From contig JACQCD010000044.1 in assembly GCA_016201825.1 (NCBI GenBank), positions 1-48,653 on the forward strand: a stretch of 48,653 nucleotides of DNA. Direction: 5' to 3'. Source of the stretch: Nitrospirota bacterium. GTDB taxonomy: Bacteria > Nitrospirota > Nitrospiria > 2-01-FULL-66-17. Below, one piece after another: positions 34,287-45,716 of the stretch. The notes under the pieces are model-generated. The model was not told the DNA's origin. It made no database searches and saw only the letters and a list, made by a program, of their open reading frames with translations. The position numbers and the translations under genes are program-made. Positions within the stretch are counted from its first letter, which is position 1. Each line of letters opens with the position of its first letter.

Positions 34287-35287
34287 TGCGATGGATGAAG
34301 GGGAGGAAGCTTGGATGGCGTGTGGTCGTCGGACTGTCGGCGTTCGCCGTCATCGCGCGTTTGTGGAGCGCGGATCCGATCCAAGCCGGTGAAGGGCGCA
34401 CCCATTCGGATGCCGAGGAAGCCGGCGCGCCGGCTGATCACGCCGACGGTGCGGAAGGCATTCGCCTGAGCGAAGAGGCGAAACGGAATATCGGCCTGAC
34501 GGTCGAAGCGGCCGCCCCACGCACGATCCAGAAGGTCATCAGCGTCAACGGCGTCGTCAAACCCCAGCCCAATCGTCTGGCGGCGGTCGGTCCCAAGACC
34601 GAGGCCATTGTCGAGCGCGCGCTCGTCAATCCCTGGGACCGCGTGAAGAAAGGACAACTCCTGGCCGAACTGCGGAGCCGCCAGTTCGGGAACCCGCCCC
34701 CCCTGATTTCGCTCACCGCGCCGATCGCCGGCGTGATCTCAAAGTGGGATGCCAAGGTCGGCGAAGCGGTGGGGCCGGGCTCGGTGCTGTTCGAGATCGT
34801 CGATCCGTCGGTGGTCTGGGTCGAAGGCGACATCCCGGAGCAGGACGCCCACCTCGTCAGCGTCGGCCAGGCCGCCCGGGTCAGCATGATCGCCCTGCCC
34901 GATGAGATCTTCACGGGCCGAATCGTCCGGATGGGCGGGATGGTCGAGCCCGACAAACGCACCATCCACGTCTGGGTCGAGGTGGCGAACCCCGCCTACC
35001 AGCTCAAACCCGAGATGTTCGCGCAACTGGCCATTGTCGTCGGCAGCCGATCCCAAGCGCTGGCGGTGCCGAAACGGGCGCTCCTCCGGTTTGGGGGAGA
35101 GTCCATCGTCTTCATCGAACAAGAGGGCGCCTACCTCCGGCGGAACGTCGTGGTGGGCGCGCAGGACGATCGGTACACCGAGATCGCGCGCGGCCTGCGC
35201 CCGGGCGAACTCGTGGTGACCCAGGGCAATTACGAGTTGATGTCGTCGATCTTCATCAAAGGCGGGGTCGAAGAACACGGACACTGA
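34283..35287 (+). CDS. RND efflux periplasmic adaptor (CzcB/CusB-like)
   Basis: This 334-residue membrane-fusion protein bridges the RND pump and the outer-membrane channel. An N-terminal signal anchor is followed by a His/Asp/Glu-rich segment (THSDAEEAGAPADHADGAEG), then barrel-sandwich and beta-barrel domains (VIERALVNPWDRVKKGQLLAEL-like lipoyl half; PIAGVISKWDAKVGEAVGPG). The C terminus ends EEHGH. The acidic, histidine-bearing ends suggest metal-ion contact, as in CzcB relatives. It overlaps the TolC gene by four bases and is followed 12 bases later by the pump. Confidence 0.88.
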   Translation: MMRWMKGRKLGWRVVVGLSAFAVIARLWSADPIQAGEGRTHSDAEEAGAPADHADGAEGIRLSEEAKRNIGLTVEAAAPRTIQKVISVNGVVKPQPNRLAAVGPKTEAIVERALVNPWDRVKKGQLLAELRSRQFGNPPPLISLTAPIAGVISKWDAKVGEAVGPGSVLFEIVDPSVVWVEGDIPEQDAHLVSVGQAARVSMIALPDEIFTGRIVRMGGMVEPDKRTIHVWVEVANPAYQLKPEMFAQLAIVVGSRSQALAVPKRALLRFGGESIVFIEQEGAYLRRNVVVGAQDDRYTEIARGLRPGELVVTQGNYELMSSIFIKGGVEEHGH

Positions 35288-35299
35288 TCGGAGGGCGAC

Positions 35300-38200
35300 A
35301 TGTGGTCCAAGGTCGTATCGTTTTCACTCAAGAATTGGGTGTTGGTCGTGGCGGCCGCCGTGCTGGCGCTGGTGGCGGGCTACCAGGTCCTGTCGCGGAT
35401 GCCGGTGGACGTGTATCCCGACATCACCGATCCCCGCGTCACGATCCTCACCGAGGCGCCCGGATGGTCGCCGGAGGAGGTGGAGACCCTCGTCACGTTT
35501 CCGCTGGAGAGCGTGTTCAACGGCATGCCCTTCGTGAAGCGCGTCCGGTCATCCTCCGGGATCGGCCTCTCGGTGGTGATCGTCGAGTTCGAGTGGGGCA
35601 CCGACGTTTTTCGGGCCCGCCAGATCGTGGCCGAGCGGCTGGCTACGGTGAACCTTCCTTCGGGCGCCGAAGCGCCGTTCATGACGCCCATTGCCTCGCG
35701 GCTGGGCGAGATCGTCGAGTTCGCGTTGGTCGACGAAAAGAAGACCCTCTCGCCCTTGGAGCTGCGGGACCTGGCCGACTGGGTCATTCGCTTTCGGCTC
35801 CAATCGGCCGGCGGCATCGCCAACATCCTGAACATGGGCGGGTTCGTGAAGGAGTACCAGGTGATCGTCCACCCCGTCCACCTCGCGCACTTCGGCCTCT
35901 CGTTACGCGAAATCTTCGAGGCGCTCCAACAGAGCAATCTCAACGCGGCGGGCGGGTTCTCGCAGGATCTTCATCAGGAATATCTGATTCGCGGTCTGGG
36001 ACGGATTCAAACGCTCGCCGACATCGAGAACGTGGTCATCACGACCAGGGCCGGCGGGCTCCCGGTCTACGTGAAAGACGTGGCCGAGGTCAAAATCGCG
36101 GGTCCGGCCGTCCGGCGCGGGGCCGGCAGCCGCAACGGCGACGAGGCGGTCCTGGGTCGAGTGGTCAAGCAGCCGGGCACCAACACGCTGGAGCTGACGG
36201 CCAAGGTCTTCGGCATCTTCGAGCAGCTCAAGCCCACACTCCCCGACGGGGTCCGGATCGCCACCGAATACGTCCAGGCCGAGGTCATCGAGCGGGCGAT
36301 TCGCACGGTGAGAGAGTCCTTTCTCGAAGGGGCGATCCTGGTGGTGGTGATTCTGTTCGTGTTCCTGTGGAACCTCCGCGCCTCGCTGATCACGCTCACC
36401 GCCATCCCGCTCTCGTTGGTCCTCGGCGTCGTGTTCATCGCGTTTCAAGGGATGACGCTCAACGTGATGACGCTGGCGGCGCTGACGATCGCCGTCGGCC
36501 TGGTGGTGGACGACGCGATCATCGTCGTCGAGAACATTCACCGGCGGCTGCGGGAGGCCTCGGGTCAGATCTCTCCTCTCGGACACGAGGCGAGGCGGGG
36601 GATCGTCCTCGCGGCGACGCGGGAGATCGTGGGCTCGGTGGTCTACGCGACGGTCATCATCATGCTGGTTTTCCTCCCCATCTTCGCGTTCAAGGGAATC
36701 GAAGGCCGCCTGTTCGGCCCGCTCGCGACCACCGTGATCGTCGCGATGGGCGCGTCGCTCCTGGTGTCCGTCACGCTCAATCCCGCGTTGAGTTACCTCT
36801 TCCTGGCGTCTCGATCGGGAGCGAGTTACCGCGAAAGCCCCGTGCTGACGTGGGTGCACCGATGGTACCGGCCGCTGCTCACCGTCATCCTTCGTCATCG
36901 ATGGCCGGTGGTGATCGTCGTCCTTGCCATCATCGCGCTTGCGATGGCGCTCACGCCGTTCGTGGGGAAGGAGTTCCTGCCGATCATGGACGAGGGGACG
37001 TACGTGATCAACGTGAGAATGCTGCCGGGTACGTCGCTTGAAGAGTCGCTGCGGATCGGCCGCCAGGTCGAGCGTGCGTTGCTCGAAATCCCGGAGGTCG
37101 TGTCCACGTCGGCCCGCACGGGACGCGCCGAGCAGGACGAGCACGCCGAGGGCGTCAACGTGAACGAAATTCTGGTCAACGTGAAACCGCCCGAGCAGCG
37201 CACGCGATCGCGGGATGTCATCCTCGCAGCGATTCGTGAGAAGCTGGAACAGTTCCCCGGGGCCGCGACATTCGTGGGCCAGCCCATCCAGCACCGGATC
37301 GACGAACTGCTCTCCGGCGTGACGGCGCAGGTGGCGATCAAGCTCTTCGGTCCCGACCTCGAGGTGTTGAGGTCCACGTCGCAGGACATCGCCGCGGCCG
37401 TCCGATCGGTTCGCGGCGCGGCGGACGTGCTGGTCGAACAGCAGGTGGATGTCCCCCAGCTCCAGATCCAGGTCGATCGCAACGCCGCGGCCCGCTACGG
37501 GTTGTCGGTGGGCCAGGTCTCGCGGTTCGTCGAGACGGCGTTCAAGGGAGAGGCGGCGACGCAGGTCATTGCGGGGCAGCGCACGTACGACCTGGTCGTG
37601 ATCCTCGACCACGCCTACCGGGACGACGTCGAGAAGATGCGCCAGCTCTTGATCGACACGCCGGCGGGTCCGGAGGTGCCCCTCGAGCGCGTCGCGCAGA
37701 TTCGCTACGGCAAAGGCCCCAACACCATCAATCGCGAAAACGTCTCCCGGCGGATCGTCATCCAATCCAACGTCCAGGGCCGGGACCTCGGGGGATTCAT
37801 CGCCGAGGCGCAGAGCGCCGTGGCACGGCGGGTCACGTTACCCGAAGGGTACTTCGTGGTGTACGGCGGGCAGTTCGAGGCCCAGCAGGAAGCCATGCGG
37901 CAGCTCGTCCTCTTGGGCGGCCTGATCCTCGTCGCGGTGTTTCTCCTCCTGTACATGAGTCTGGGATCGGTGACGTCCGCCGTGCTGGTCATGTTCAACT
38001 TGCCGTTCGCGCTGGCGGGTGGTATCTTCGCCGTCTTCCTCTCGGGCGGCGTGCTGTCCATCCCCTCGGCCATCGGATTTATCTTGCTGTTCGGGATCGC
38101 GATCCGCAACGGGATCATCCTCATCATGCACATCAAGACCCTTCAGGAGCAGGAAGGGCTCTCACTTGAGGAGGCGATCCTGCGCGGGGCCGAGCACCGC

Positions 38201-38404
38201 GTGAGCCCGGTGCTGATGACGGCGCTGGCGGCGGGGATCGGCATGGTGCCGTTGGCATTGGCCACGGGCTCCGGGGCCGAGGTGCTCAAACCGTTGGCGA
38301 CCGTGATCGTGGGGGGCATGGTGACCAGCACGGCGCTGACGCTGTTAGCTTTGCCCGCGTTCTACTCGATGGTGGAGAACCTGCGCGTCCGGAGCCGTTC
38401 GTGA
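35300..38404 (+). CDS. RND efflux permease, CusA/CzcA-like
   Basis: This 1034-residue inner-membrane proton-driven pump has twelve membrane segments and two large periplasmic loops. The overall sequence is most like heavy-metal (HME) RND pumps: short length, RMPVDVYPDITDPRVTILTEAPGWSPEEVE at the start, FVGKEFLPIMDEG at the second loop. The TM4 proton-relay reads GLVVDDAIIVVENI (D404, D405), the form typical of drug (HAE) pumps, where CzcA/CusA normally have VDGA or VDAA. The substrate is therefore uncertain: a metal ion by context or a broader set. It closes the three-gene pump operon. Confidence 0.88.
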   Translation: MWSKVVSFSLKNWVLVVAAAVLALVAGYQVLSRMPVDVYPDITDPRVTILTEAPGWSPEEVETLVTFPLESVFNGMPFVKRVRSSSGIGLSVVIVEFEWGTDVFRARQIVAERLATVNLPSGAEAPFMTPIASRLGEIVEFALVDEKKTLSPLELRDLADWVIRFRLQSAGGIANILNMGGFVKEYQVIVHPVHLAHFGLSLREIFEALQQSNLNAAGGFSQDLHQEYLIRGLGRIQTLADIENVVITTRAGGLPVYVKDVAEVKIAGPAVRRGAGSRNGDEAVLGRVVKQPGTNTLELTAKVFGIFEQLKPTLPDGVRIATEYVQAEVIERAIRTVRESFLEGAILVVVILFVFLWNLRASLITLTAIPLSLVLGVVFIAFQGMTLNVMTLAALTIAVGLVVDDAIIVVENIHRRLREASGQISPLGHEARRGIVLAATREIVGSVVYATVIIMLVFLPIFAFKGIEGRLFGPLATTVIVAMGASLLVSVTLNPALSYLFLASRSGASYRESPVLTWVHRWYRPLLTVILRHRWPVVIVVLAIIALAMALTPFVGKEFLPIMDEGTYVINVRMLPGTSLEESLRIGRQVERALLEIPEVVSTSARTGRAEQDEHAEGVNVNEILVNVKPPEQRTRSRDVILAAIREKLEQFPGAATFVGQPIQHRIDELLSGVTAQVAIKLFGPDLEVLRSTSQDIAAAVRSVRGAADVLVEQQVDVPQLQIQVDRNAAARYGLSVGQVSRFVETAFKGEAATQVIAGQRTYDLVVILDHAYRDDVEKMRQLLIDTPAGPEVPLERVAQIRYGKGPNTINRENVSRRIVIQSNVQGRDLGGFIAEAQSAVARRVTLPEGYFVVYGGQFEAQQEAMRQLVLLGGLILVAVFLLLYMSLGSVTSAVLVMFNLPFALAGGIFAVFLSGGVLSIPSAIGFILLFGIAIRNGIILIMHIKTLQEQEGLSLEEAILRGAEHRVSPVLMTALAAGIGMVPLALATGSGAEVLKPLATVIVGGMVTSTALTLLALPAFYSMVENLRVRSRS

Positions 38405-38613
38405 CTACCTCGATCGAGCTAGATGGGTCCCCTCGAAATTTCGCCGCCCGCACTTCTTTGGCGGAATAGAGGTGGGGGCGTTGACCCGCTAGGATGAACG
38501 CATGATGATGGGGGTTGTACGACGGGATCAGCAAGCCCGGTCGGAAGAGCCGGCAGCGACGCGCACAGGGGGGTGACGTCGCGTTGCGCAATCTCTATAC
38601 AAAGGAGGAGACG

Positions 38614-39809
38614 ATGAGAACGCGAGGAGTGTCGGCGCTCTCCTGGCGGCGGGAATATGGCTGGCTGCCGGGCTGTTCCCGCCGGCCGCCCACGCGATTC
38701 CTTCGTTTGCCAAGAAGTACGACATGGACTGTTTCGGGTGCCACATTGCGTACCCGATGCTGAACGACGCCGGGCGAGCGTATAAACAAGACGGGTATCG
38801 CCTTGGGACGATCACCGAGAAGAACCCTCGCAAAATCGAAGAGAGTCTGATCCTCAACAACGAATTTCCGTTTTCGATGCGGATCGTCGGGCGTCCCTAC
38901 GACAAGATGACCAGCGGCGCGAACTGGAAGGTGGATGCGCTGCACGAAGCCGATCTCCTCATCGCCGGAAACCCGGATTCCTGGATCTCGGCTTGGCTCG
39001 ACGTGAAGGCCGCGGACGATACGCTCTCCGCCTGGACGCCGGAGTTCGCCGAAGGCATGGTCGGGTTTCACCCGAGCCCGATGCTGAACATCCAAGCCGG
39101 GTACGCCGACATCTTCTTTTCTGATCCCTACGACACGCTCACGAACGGCGGACGGCGGATGACCGTGTCCCGGAAGATGCCGCTCGAGTTCACGGTCGGT
39201 TCCAACACGAAGCGCCTGCGCGACCCGGTTCAACAGGTCAACCTCAACGGGCGATTCCTCGGGGTATATTACCTGGCGGCCGTTGCCGCCAATAACGGCG
39301 GGACCCAAGGTGACGAGAAGGACAAGGACGGTATGGGCCGTCTTGCGGTCGAGGTCACGAGCAATACCCATGTGGGGGGGTTCTATTACGGGGGCAAGGA
39401 CCTAATCGGTTCCACGGCTCCTCTCGTCGAGGACCGCTTCCGGCGCTACGGCGTCGATCTCCGCCACGATGGTCTTTTCACCGGCACGTCGCTTCTAGCG
39501 GTGAACCTGTGGAGCTGGGACGACAATCCGAATGGAACCGGCCGCGAGGTCACCCTCATGGCGGGGTACGTGGAGATCGTCCGTTCGTTGTTTGTTGGGA
39601 AGCACACGCTGGTGCCGCTCGCGCGGTACAACTGGGCCGGCAGCCACGACGATCAAGCGCTTGCCGAGTCGCTGCGCGCGTATACGCTCCAACTTGGTTA
39701 CTACCTCTACGACAACGTCAAGAGTTTTGCCGAGTACACGGCGGCCCAGAGTGGGCAGAGCAATAACAACGACAACCGGGTCACGGTGCAATTCGACGTG
39801 GTGTTTTAG
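38614..39809 (+). pseudogene. c-heme outer-membrane-like protein with frameshifted signal peptide
   Basis: AAGGAGG lies five bases before ATG 38614, which opens MRTRGVSAL. The frame then runs into nonsense, while the frame two bases along continues LLAAGIWLAAGLFPPAAHA, a good signal peptide. It then reads IPSFAKKYDMDCFGCHIAYP with a CxxCH heme site (codons 38730-38744) and about 355 further residues rich in aromatic beta-strands ending in VTVQFDVVF, as in outer-membrane barrels. Removing two bases from CTCTCC at about 38638-38643 restores one frame. It is therefore a recent frameshift, a phase-variable tract or a sequencing error. Related c-heme porin-like proteins act in extracellular or periplasmic electron transfer; no partner is next to it. 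Confidence 0.7.
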
Positions 39810-39859
39810 CGCGAGGCCGTCGACGCGAGAGGGCTTTACTATGGACGTGGGGTGAGCAC

Positions 39860-40615
39860 GTGTATCTGGTGGCCCACCATGATTTTACGGATCTCGCCGC
39901 CAGCTACGACGCCTGGTATCAGACGCCGCTAGGGGCCTTTGCCCATGCCCTGGAGCAGGAGGCGATCTTTGGCTTGGCCGACGTCACATCGGGCGAGCGG
40001 GTGGTCGACATCGGGTGCGGAACCGGGATCTACGCGCTGGAGTTGGCGCGACGGGGACTGCGCGTGGTCGGTCTCGACGTGTCGTTCGAGATGCTGGCGA
40101 TCGCAAGGGAGAAATGTCGATCGGCCGGCCTCACCGGTCTCTGGGTGTGCGGCTCGGCCGAGGCGCTTCCGTTCCGGTCGGCGAGCGCCGACCTGGCGTT
40201 GGCCGTGACGTCGCTCTGCTTCGTGGCCCATCCCGATCGGGCCGTCGAAGAGATGGGCCGGGTGATTGCGCCTGATGGCCGGGTCGTGCTGGGGGAACTC
40301 AACCGCTGGAGCTCGTGGGCGTTGGTCAGACGTTTGAAAGGTCTGGTGACGGACACGATTTATAACCGGGCTCATTTCTGGAGTCGAAGAGAGCTGGAGC
40401 GCCTCCTCCGACGCAACAGGCTGGCACCGCGCGCCGTGCACATCGTTCTCCATATTCCGCCGATTCGTCGCATTACGTTCCTGAAGTACGCGCGCGTCTT
40501 TGATAGTATGCTGCGGCGGTTGCTCCCGTGGACGGGAGCGTTCATCGCTGTTGCGGCGGAGAGGCCGAGCGTTGAGGATGGAAAACGGGAGGGAAAGCCG
40601 GAAGTCCGGAAGTAA
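39860..40615 (+). CDS. SAM-dependent methyltransferase (class I)
   Basis: This 251-residue protein has the Rossmann SAM-binding motif VVDIGCGTGIYALELARRG (about residues 48-66), an acidic residue ending strand two (GLDVS) and the Methyltransf_11 pattern AEALPFRSASADLALAVTSLCFV. The substrate-binding C-terminal half is rich in Arg. It begins at GTG with GGGGTGAGC upstream and lies between the c-heme protein and the copper genes. The overall form recalls ubiquinone/menaquinone or small-molecule methyltransferases; the substrate is unknown. Confidence 0.85.
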   Translation: MYLVAHHDFTDLAASYDAWYQTPLGAFAHALEQEAIFGLADVTSGERVVDIGCGTGIYALELARRGLRVVGLDVSFEMLAIAREKCRSAGLTGLWVCGSAEALPFRSASADLALAVTSLCFVAHPDRAVEEMGRVIAPDGRVVLGELNRWSSWALVRRLKGLVTDTIYNRAHFWSRRELERLLRRNRLAPRAVHIVLHIPPIRRITFLKYARVFDSMLRRLLPWTGAFIAVAAERPSVEDGKREGKPEVRK

Positions 40616-40640
40616 CAATAGTTCTCAAGGAAAGGAGCGA

Positions 40641-41267
40641 ATGATGAATACATGGATGGCACGCGTCGCGGTGGTGTTGGTCATGATGTCGGTGGGTTCG
40701 GCGGCCTCGGCCCAGATGGGGAAAGACGGCATGGGAAAGCAGGAAATGATGGGCGAGGGGATGATGGGCTGGGGGATGGGCATGCCGGACATGATGGGCA
40801 TGCACGGACCCGAGATGGGGATGGACATGGGTGGCGGGATGATGGAGATGATGAAGATGATGGGGGCGATGTCCCGTCTCAACCTGACACCCGAGCAGAA
40901 CAAGCGGTTCCAAATGTTAAAGCTCCAGCACCAGAAGGAAGCGATCCCACTCCTGAGCAAAGTTCGGATGGCGGGTGTGGATATTCAAGAGATGCTGCTC
41001 GCCGATTCCGTGGATCTAGAGAAGGTCAAAGTGAAGGTCCGCGAGAAGCACGAGGCCATGGCGAGCCTGGATATCAGCCACCTCGCGCTGATGCGGGACG
41101 TGAAAGCCGGCCTGACTCCGGAGCAGCGTCAACGGATGGAATCCATGATGATGGAGATGGGACCCATGATGGGTCCGATGATGGGTGCGCCTTCGGGACC
41201 GGCCAAAGAGGCGCCGAGCGCACCCGGCCAGGATTCGTCGGGCGGGAAGGATTCTCACGGTCATTGA
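40641..41267 (+). CDS. Met-rich Spy/CpxP-like periplasmic protein
   Basis: This 208-residue protein has a signal peptide (MARVAVVLVMMSVGSAASA) and two LTPEQ motifs (LNLTPEQNKRF and AGLTPEQRQRM) as in Spy/CpxP chaperones. Before and after the helical core are methionine- and glycine-rich tracts (MGKQEMMGEGMMGWGMGMPD; MMMEMGPMMGPMM) and a KDSHGH end. Such clusters bind Cu(I). The gene is 12 bases before a copper ATPase, so it is probably a periplasmic copper-binding chaperone of the same operon. AAAGGAG precedes two adjacent ATGs (40641, 40644). Confidence 0.85.
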   Translation: MMNTWMARVAVVLVMMSVGSAASAQMGKDGMGKQEMMGEGMMGWGMGMPDMMGMHGPEMGMDMGGGMMEMMKMMGAMSRLNLTPEQNKRFQMLKLQHQKEAIPLLSKVRMAGVDIQEMLLADSVDLEKVKVKVREKHEAMASLDISHLALMRDVKAGLTPEQRQRMESMMMEMGPMMGPMMGAPSGPAKEAPSAPGQDSSGGKDSHGH

Positions 41268-41279
41268 GGAAGGACGGCC

Positions 41280-43619
<2,340 letters not shown>

Positions 43620-43651
43620 GTGGAGTTTGCCATGACTGAAGGAAGATACCG

Positions 43652-43867
43652 ATGAATCAGGAACACCCATCTCCGGCCCGCAAGGGGTGGCGCTTAGGTC
43701 TGGCGCTGATCGGCTTTCTCGCCATCGCCGCGTTCTTTCTCCTTTCTGAGCATCGTGCGCATGCCCTCGGCATCCTGCCGTTTGTATTGCTGCTTCTGTG
43801 CCCGCTGTTGCATCTGTTCGGGCATGGGGGACACGATCATGAATCCGGAAAAGGAGACAGGCCATGA
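43652..43867 (+). CDS. DUF2933 small membrane protein
   Basis: This 71-residue protein has two hydrophobic segments (LALIGFLAIAAFFLLSEH; LGILPFVLLLLCPLLHLF) and a histidine-rich tail GHGGHDHESGKGDRP. This matches DUF2933, found in copper/heavy-metal clusters beside P-type ATPases and ICMT-like methyltransferases. The His tail and the CPLLH segment could bind metal. It overlaps the next gene by four bases (ATGA) and begins 33 bases after copA. Confidence 0.85.
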   Translation: MNQEHPSPARKGWRLGLALIGFLAIAAFFLLSEHRAHALGILPFVLLLLCPLLHLFGHGGHDHESGKGDRP

Positions 43868-44529
43868 ATGCCTCGCCCCCAGCCTACGGCCTATGGCCGC
43901 TGGTGATCATCAATTCACTGGTGTTCATCATCTTCGCCTTCAGCTTCACCAAGCCGCGCACGGCGCGTGACTGGCGATCGTTCGGCGCGTTTTCGGCGTT
44001 CATCGTGGCGCTCTTCACCGAGATGTACGGCTTCCCGTTGACGATCTACCTGCTCGCGGGATGGTTGCAAAGCCGCTACCCGGGTGTCGACTTTTTCTCG
44101 CACGACGCCGGCCATCTGCTGGAAGTCCTGTTCGGGTGGCGCGCCAACCCGCATTTCGGTCCGTTTCATCTGTTGAGTTTTGCGTTCATCGGCGGCGGAT
44201 TCATTCTGCTGTCGAATGCCTGGCGGGTGCTCTACGCGGCACAGCGCAGTCACACGCTCGCCACCACCGGGCCGTATGCCCGCATCCGCCATCCGCAGTA
44301 CGCGGGCTTCGTGCTCATCATGATCGGTTTCCTTCTGCAGTGGCCGACATTGGTGACGCTCTTGATGTTTCCGGTGCTGGTCTCCATGTACGTCCGCCTG
44401 GCGCGGCGGGAGGAACGCGAAGTGGCGGGCGAGTTCGGAGACGAGTACGCCCGGTACGCGGCCAACACGCCCGCCTTCTTTCCACGGCTTGGCGGGGATC
44501 GCTCCCAGCGCACCAACGCGAGCGAGTGA
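43864..44529 (+). CDS. Membrane methyltransferase, isoprenylcysteine carboxylmethyltransferase-like
   Basis: This 221-residue integral membrane protein has about five helices. Its C-terminal GPYARIRHPQYAGFVLIMIGF is the SAM-binding signature of the ICMT/PEMT family, followed by REEREVAGEFGDEYARYAANTPAF. In bacteria these enzymes methylate lipids or unknown substrates and commonly sit beside DUF2933 in metal-resistance loci. It overlaps DUF2933 by four bases and is two bases from the MAT gene, which makes its co-substrate. Confidence 0.88.
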   Translation: MNASPPAYGLWPLVIINSLVFIIFAFSFTKPRTARDWRSFGAFSAFIVALFTEMYGFPLTIYLLAGWLQSRYPGVDFFSHDAGHLLEVLFGWRANPHFGPFHLLSFAFIGGGFILLSNAWRVLYAAQRSHTLATTGPYARIRHPQYAGFVLIMIGFLLQWPTLVTLLMFPVLVSMYVRLARREEREVAGEFGDEYARYAANTPAFFPRLGGDRSQRTNASE

Positions 44530-44531
44530 CC

Positions 44532-45716
44532 ATGGCCCGGAACATCATCGTGACGCCGCTGTCCCATCGGTCCATCGAAGAGCGCGAAGTCGAGATGTGC
44601 GAGCGCAAAGGGATCGGACATCCCGATACGATCGTCGACGGCGTCTGCGAGGCGGCCTCTCGCGAGTTGTCGTTGGCGTACCTTCGGACGTATGGCACGG
44701 TCCTCCATCACAATCTGGACAAGGGATTGCTGGTGGCGGGACGGAGCGTCCCCCTCTTCGGAGGGGGACAGGTGGTCGAGCCGATCAAGATCGTCATCTG
44801 CGGCCGGGCGACCCGCCTGGACGGGGAGACCGACGCGGCGAACCTGGTGACCGAGGCGGCCTGGCGCTATGTGGGGCAACACGTCCGGTGCGACCCGGAG
44901 CGCTTCACGATCACGACCGAGATCAAGGAGGGCAGCGCCAACCTGAAGGAGGTCTTCGCGCGCGGCGGCCCGGCGGCGTTGGCGAACGATACCTCGTTTG
45001 GATGCGGCTACGCGCCGTATTCCCGTCTGGAAGAGGCGGTCCTCGCCGCCTCGCGCCTCCTCACATCCCCTGACTTTCTGGAGCGGTTCCCCGCCGCTGG
45101 GGACGATCTGAAAATCATGGGCCATCGACTGAACCACGGAATGCACTTGACCATCGCCCTGGCCTTCGTCGATCGGTACGTGGAGGGGGTCGAACACTAT
45201 TTCACCATCAAGAACGCCATGATCGAGTACCTGGGCGATCATCTGGGTGTGCCCGTCGCGGTCAGGATGAACAGCCTGGACGACCCCGCGGCGCGGGACG
45301 AGAACGGCGTGTACCTGACCGTTACGGGGCTGAGCGCTGAGATGGGTGATGACGGCCAGGTCGGGCGGGGCAACCGGGTGAACGGCTTGATCACGCCGGG
45401 CCGCGACATGTCGTTGGAAGCCGCTGCGGGGAAGAACCCCACGTCGCACGTCGGGAAGATCTACAACGTGCTCGCCATGCTCATGGCGCGCGACATCCAC
45501 CAGCGCCTCGACGGCGTCGACGAAGTCAACGTGAAACTCCTGTCCGCCATCGGCGAGCGAACCGACCAACCCCAGGTCGCCGCGATCGAGGTGGGATCCA
45601 AGCGCGGTCTCACGGACGAGGTGCGGAAAAACGCGACGGCCATCGCCGATGAGTGGCTGGAGAATATCAATCGGGTGACGAGCCTGATCCTCGAAGAAAA
45701 GGTAGCGCTGTATTGA
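44532..45716 (+). CDS. mat: Archaeal-type methionine adenosyltransferase
   Basis: This 394-residue enzyme makes S-adenosylmethionine from methionine and ATP. The sequence is the archaeal MAT family (COG1812-like), not bacterial Met[56 protein letters not shown], and [20 protein letters not shown]. It is full length. ATG 44532 follows the ICMT-like gene by two bases, and its stop overlaps another methyltransferase (TTGA). Its place between two methyltransferases suggests a local SAM supply; the housekeeping metK is presumably elsewhere or absent. Confidence 0.9.
   Translation: MARNIIVTPLSHRSIEEREVEMCERKGIGHPDTIVDGVCEAASRELSLAYLRTYGTVLHHNLDKGLLVAGRSVPLFGGGQVVEPIKIVICGRATRLDGETDAANLVTEAAWRYVGQHVRCDPERFTITTEIKEGSANLKEVFARGGPAALANDTSFGCGYAPYSRLEEAVLAASRLLTSPDFLERFPAAGDDLKIMGHRLNHGMHLTIALAFVDRYVEGVEHYFTIKNAMIEYLGDHLGVPVAVRMNSLDDPAARDENGVYLTVTGLSAEMGDDGQVGRGNRVNGLITPGRDMSLEAAAGKNPTSHVGKIYNVLAMLMARDIHQRLDGVDEVNVKLLSAIGERTDQPQVAAIEVGSKRGLTDEVRKNATAIADEWLENINRVTSLILEEKVALY

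Noticed and set aside
35903-37765. A 620-codon open frame on the minus strand
   Set aside because: It is antisense to the RND permease, with low-complexity His/Asp/Arg composition and no ribosome-binding site; a shadow of coding bias.
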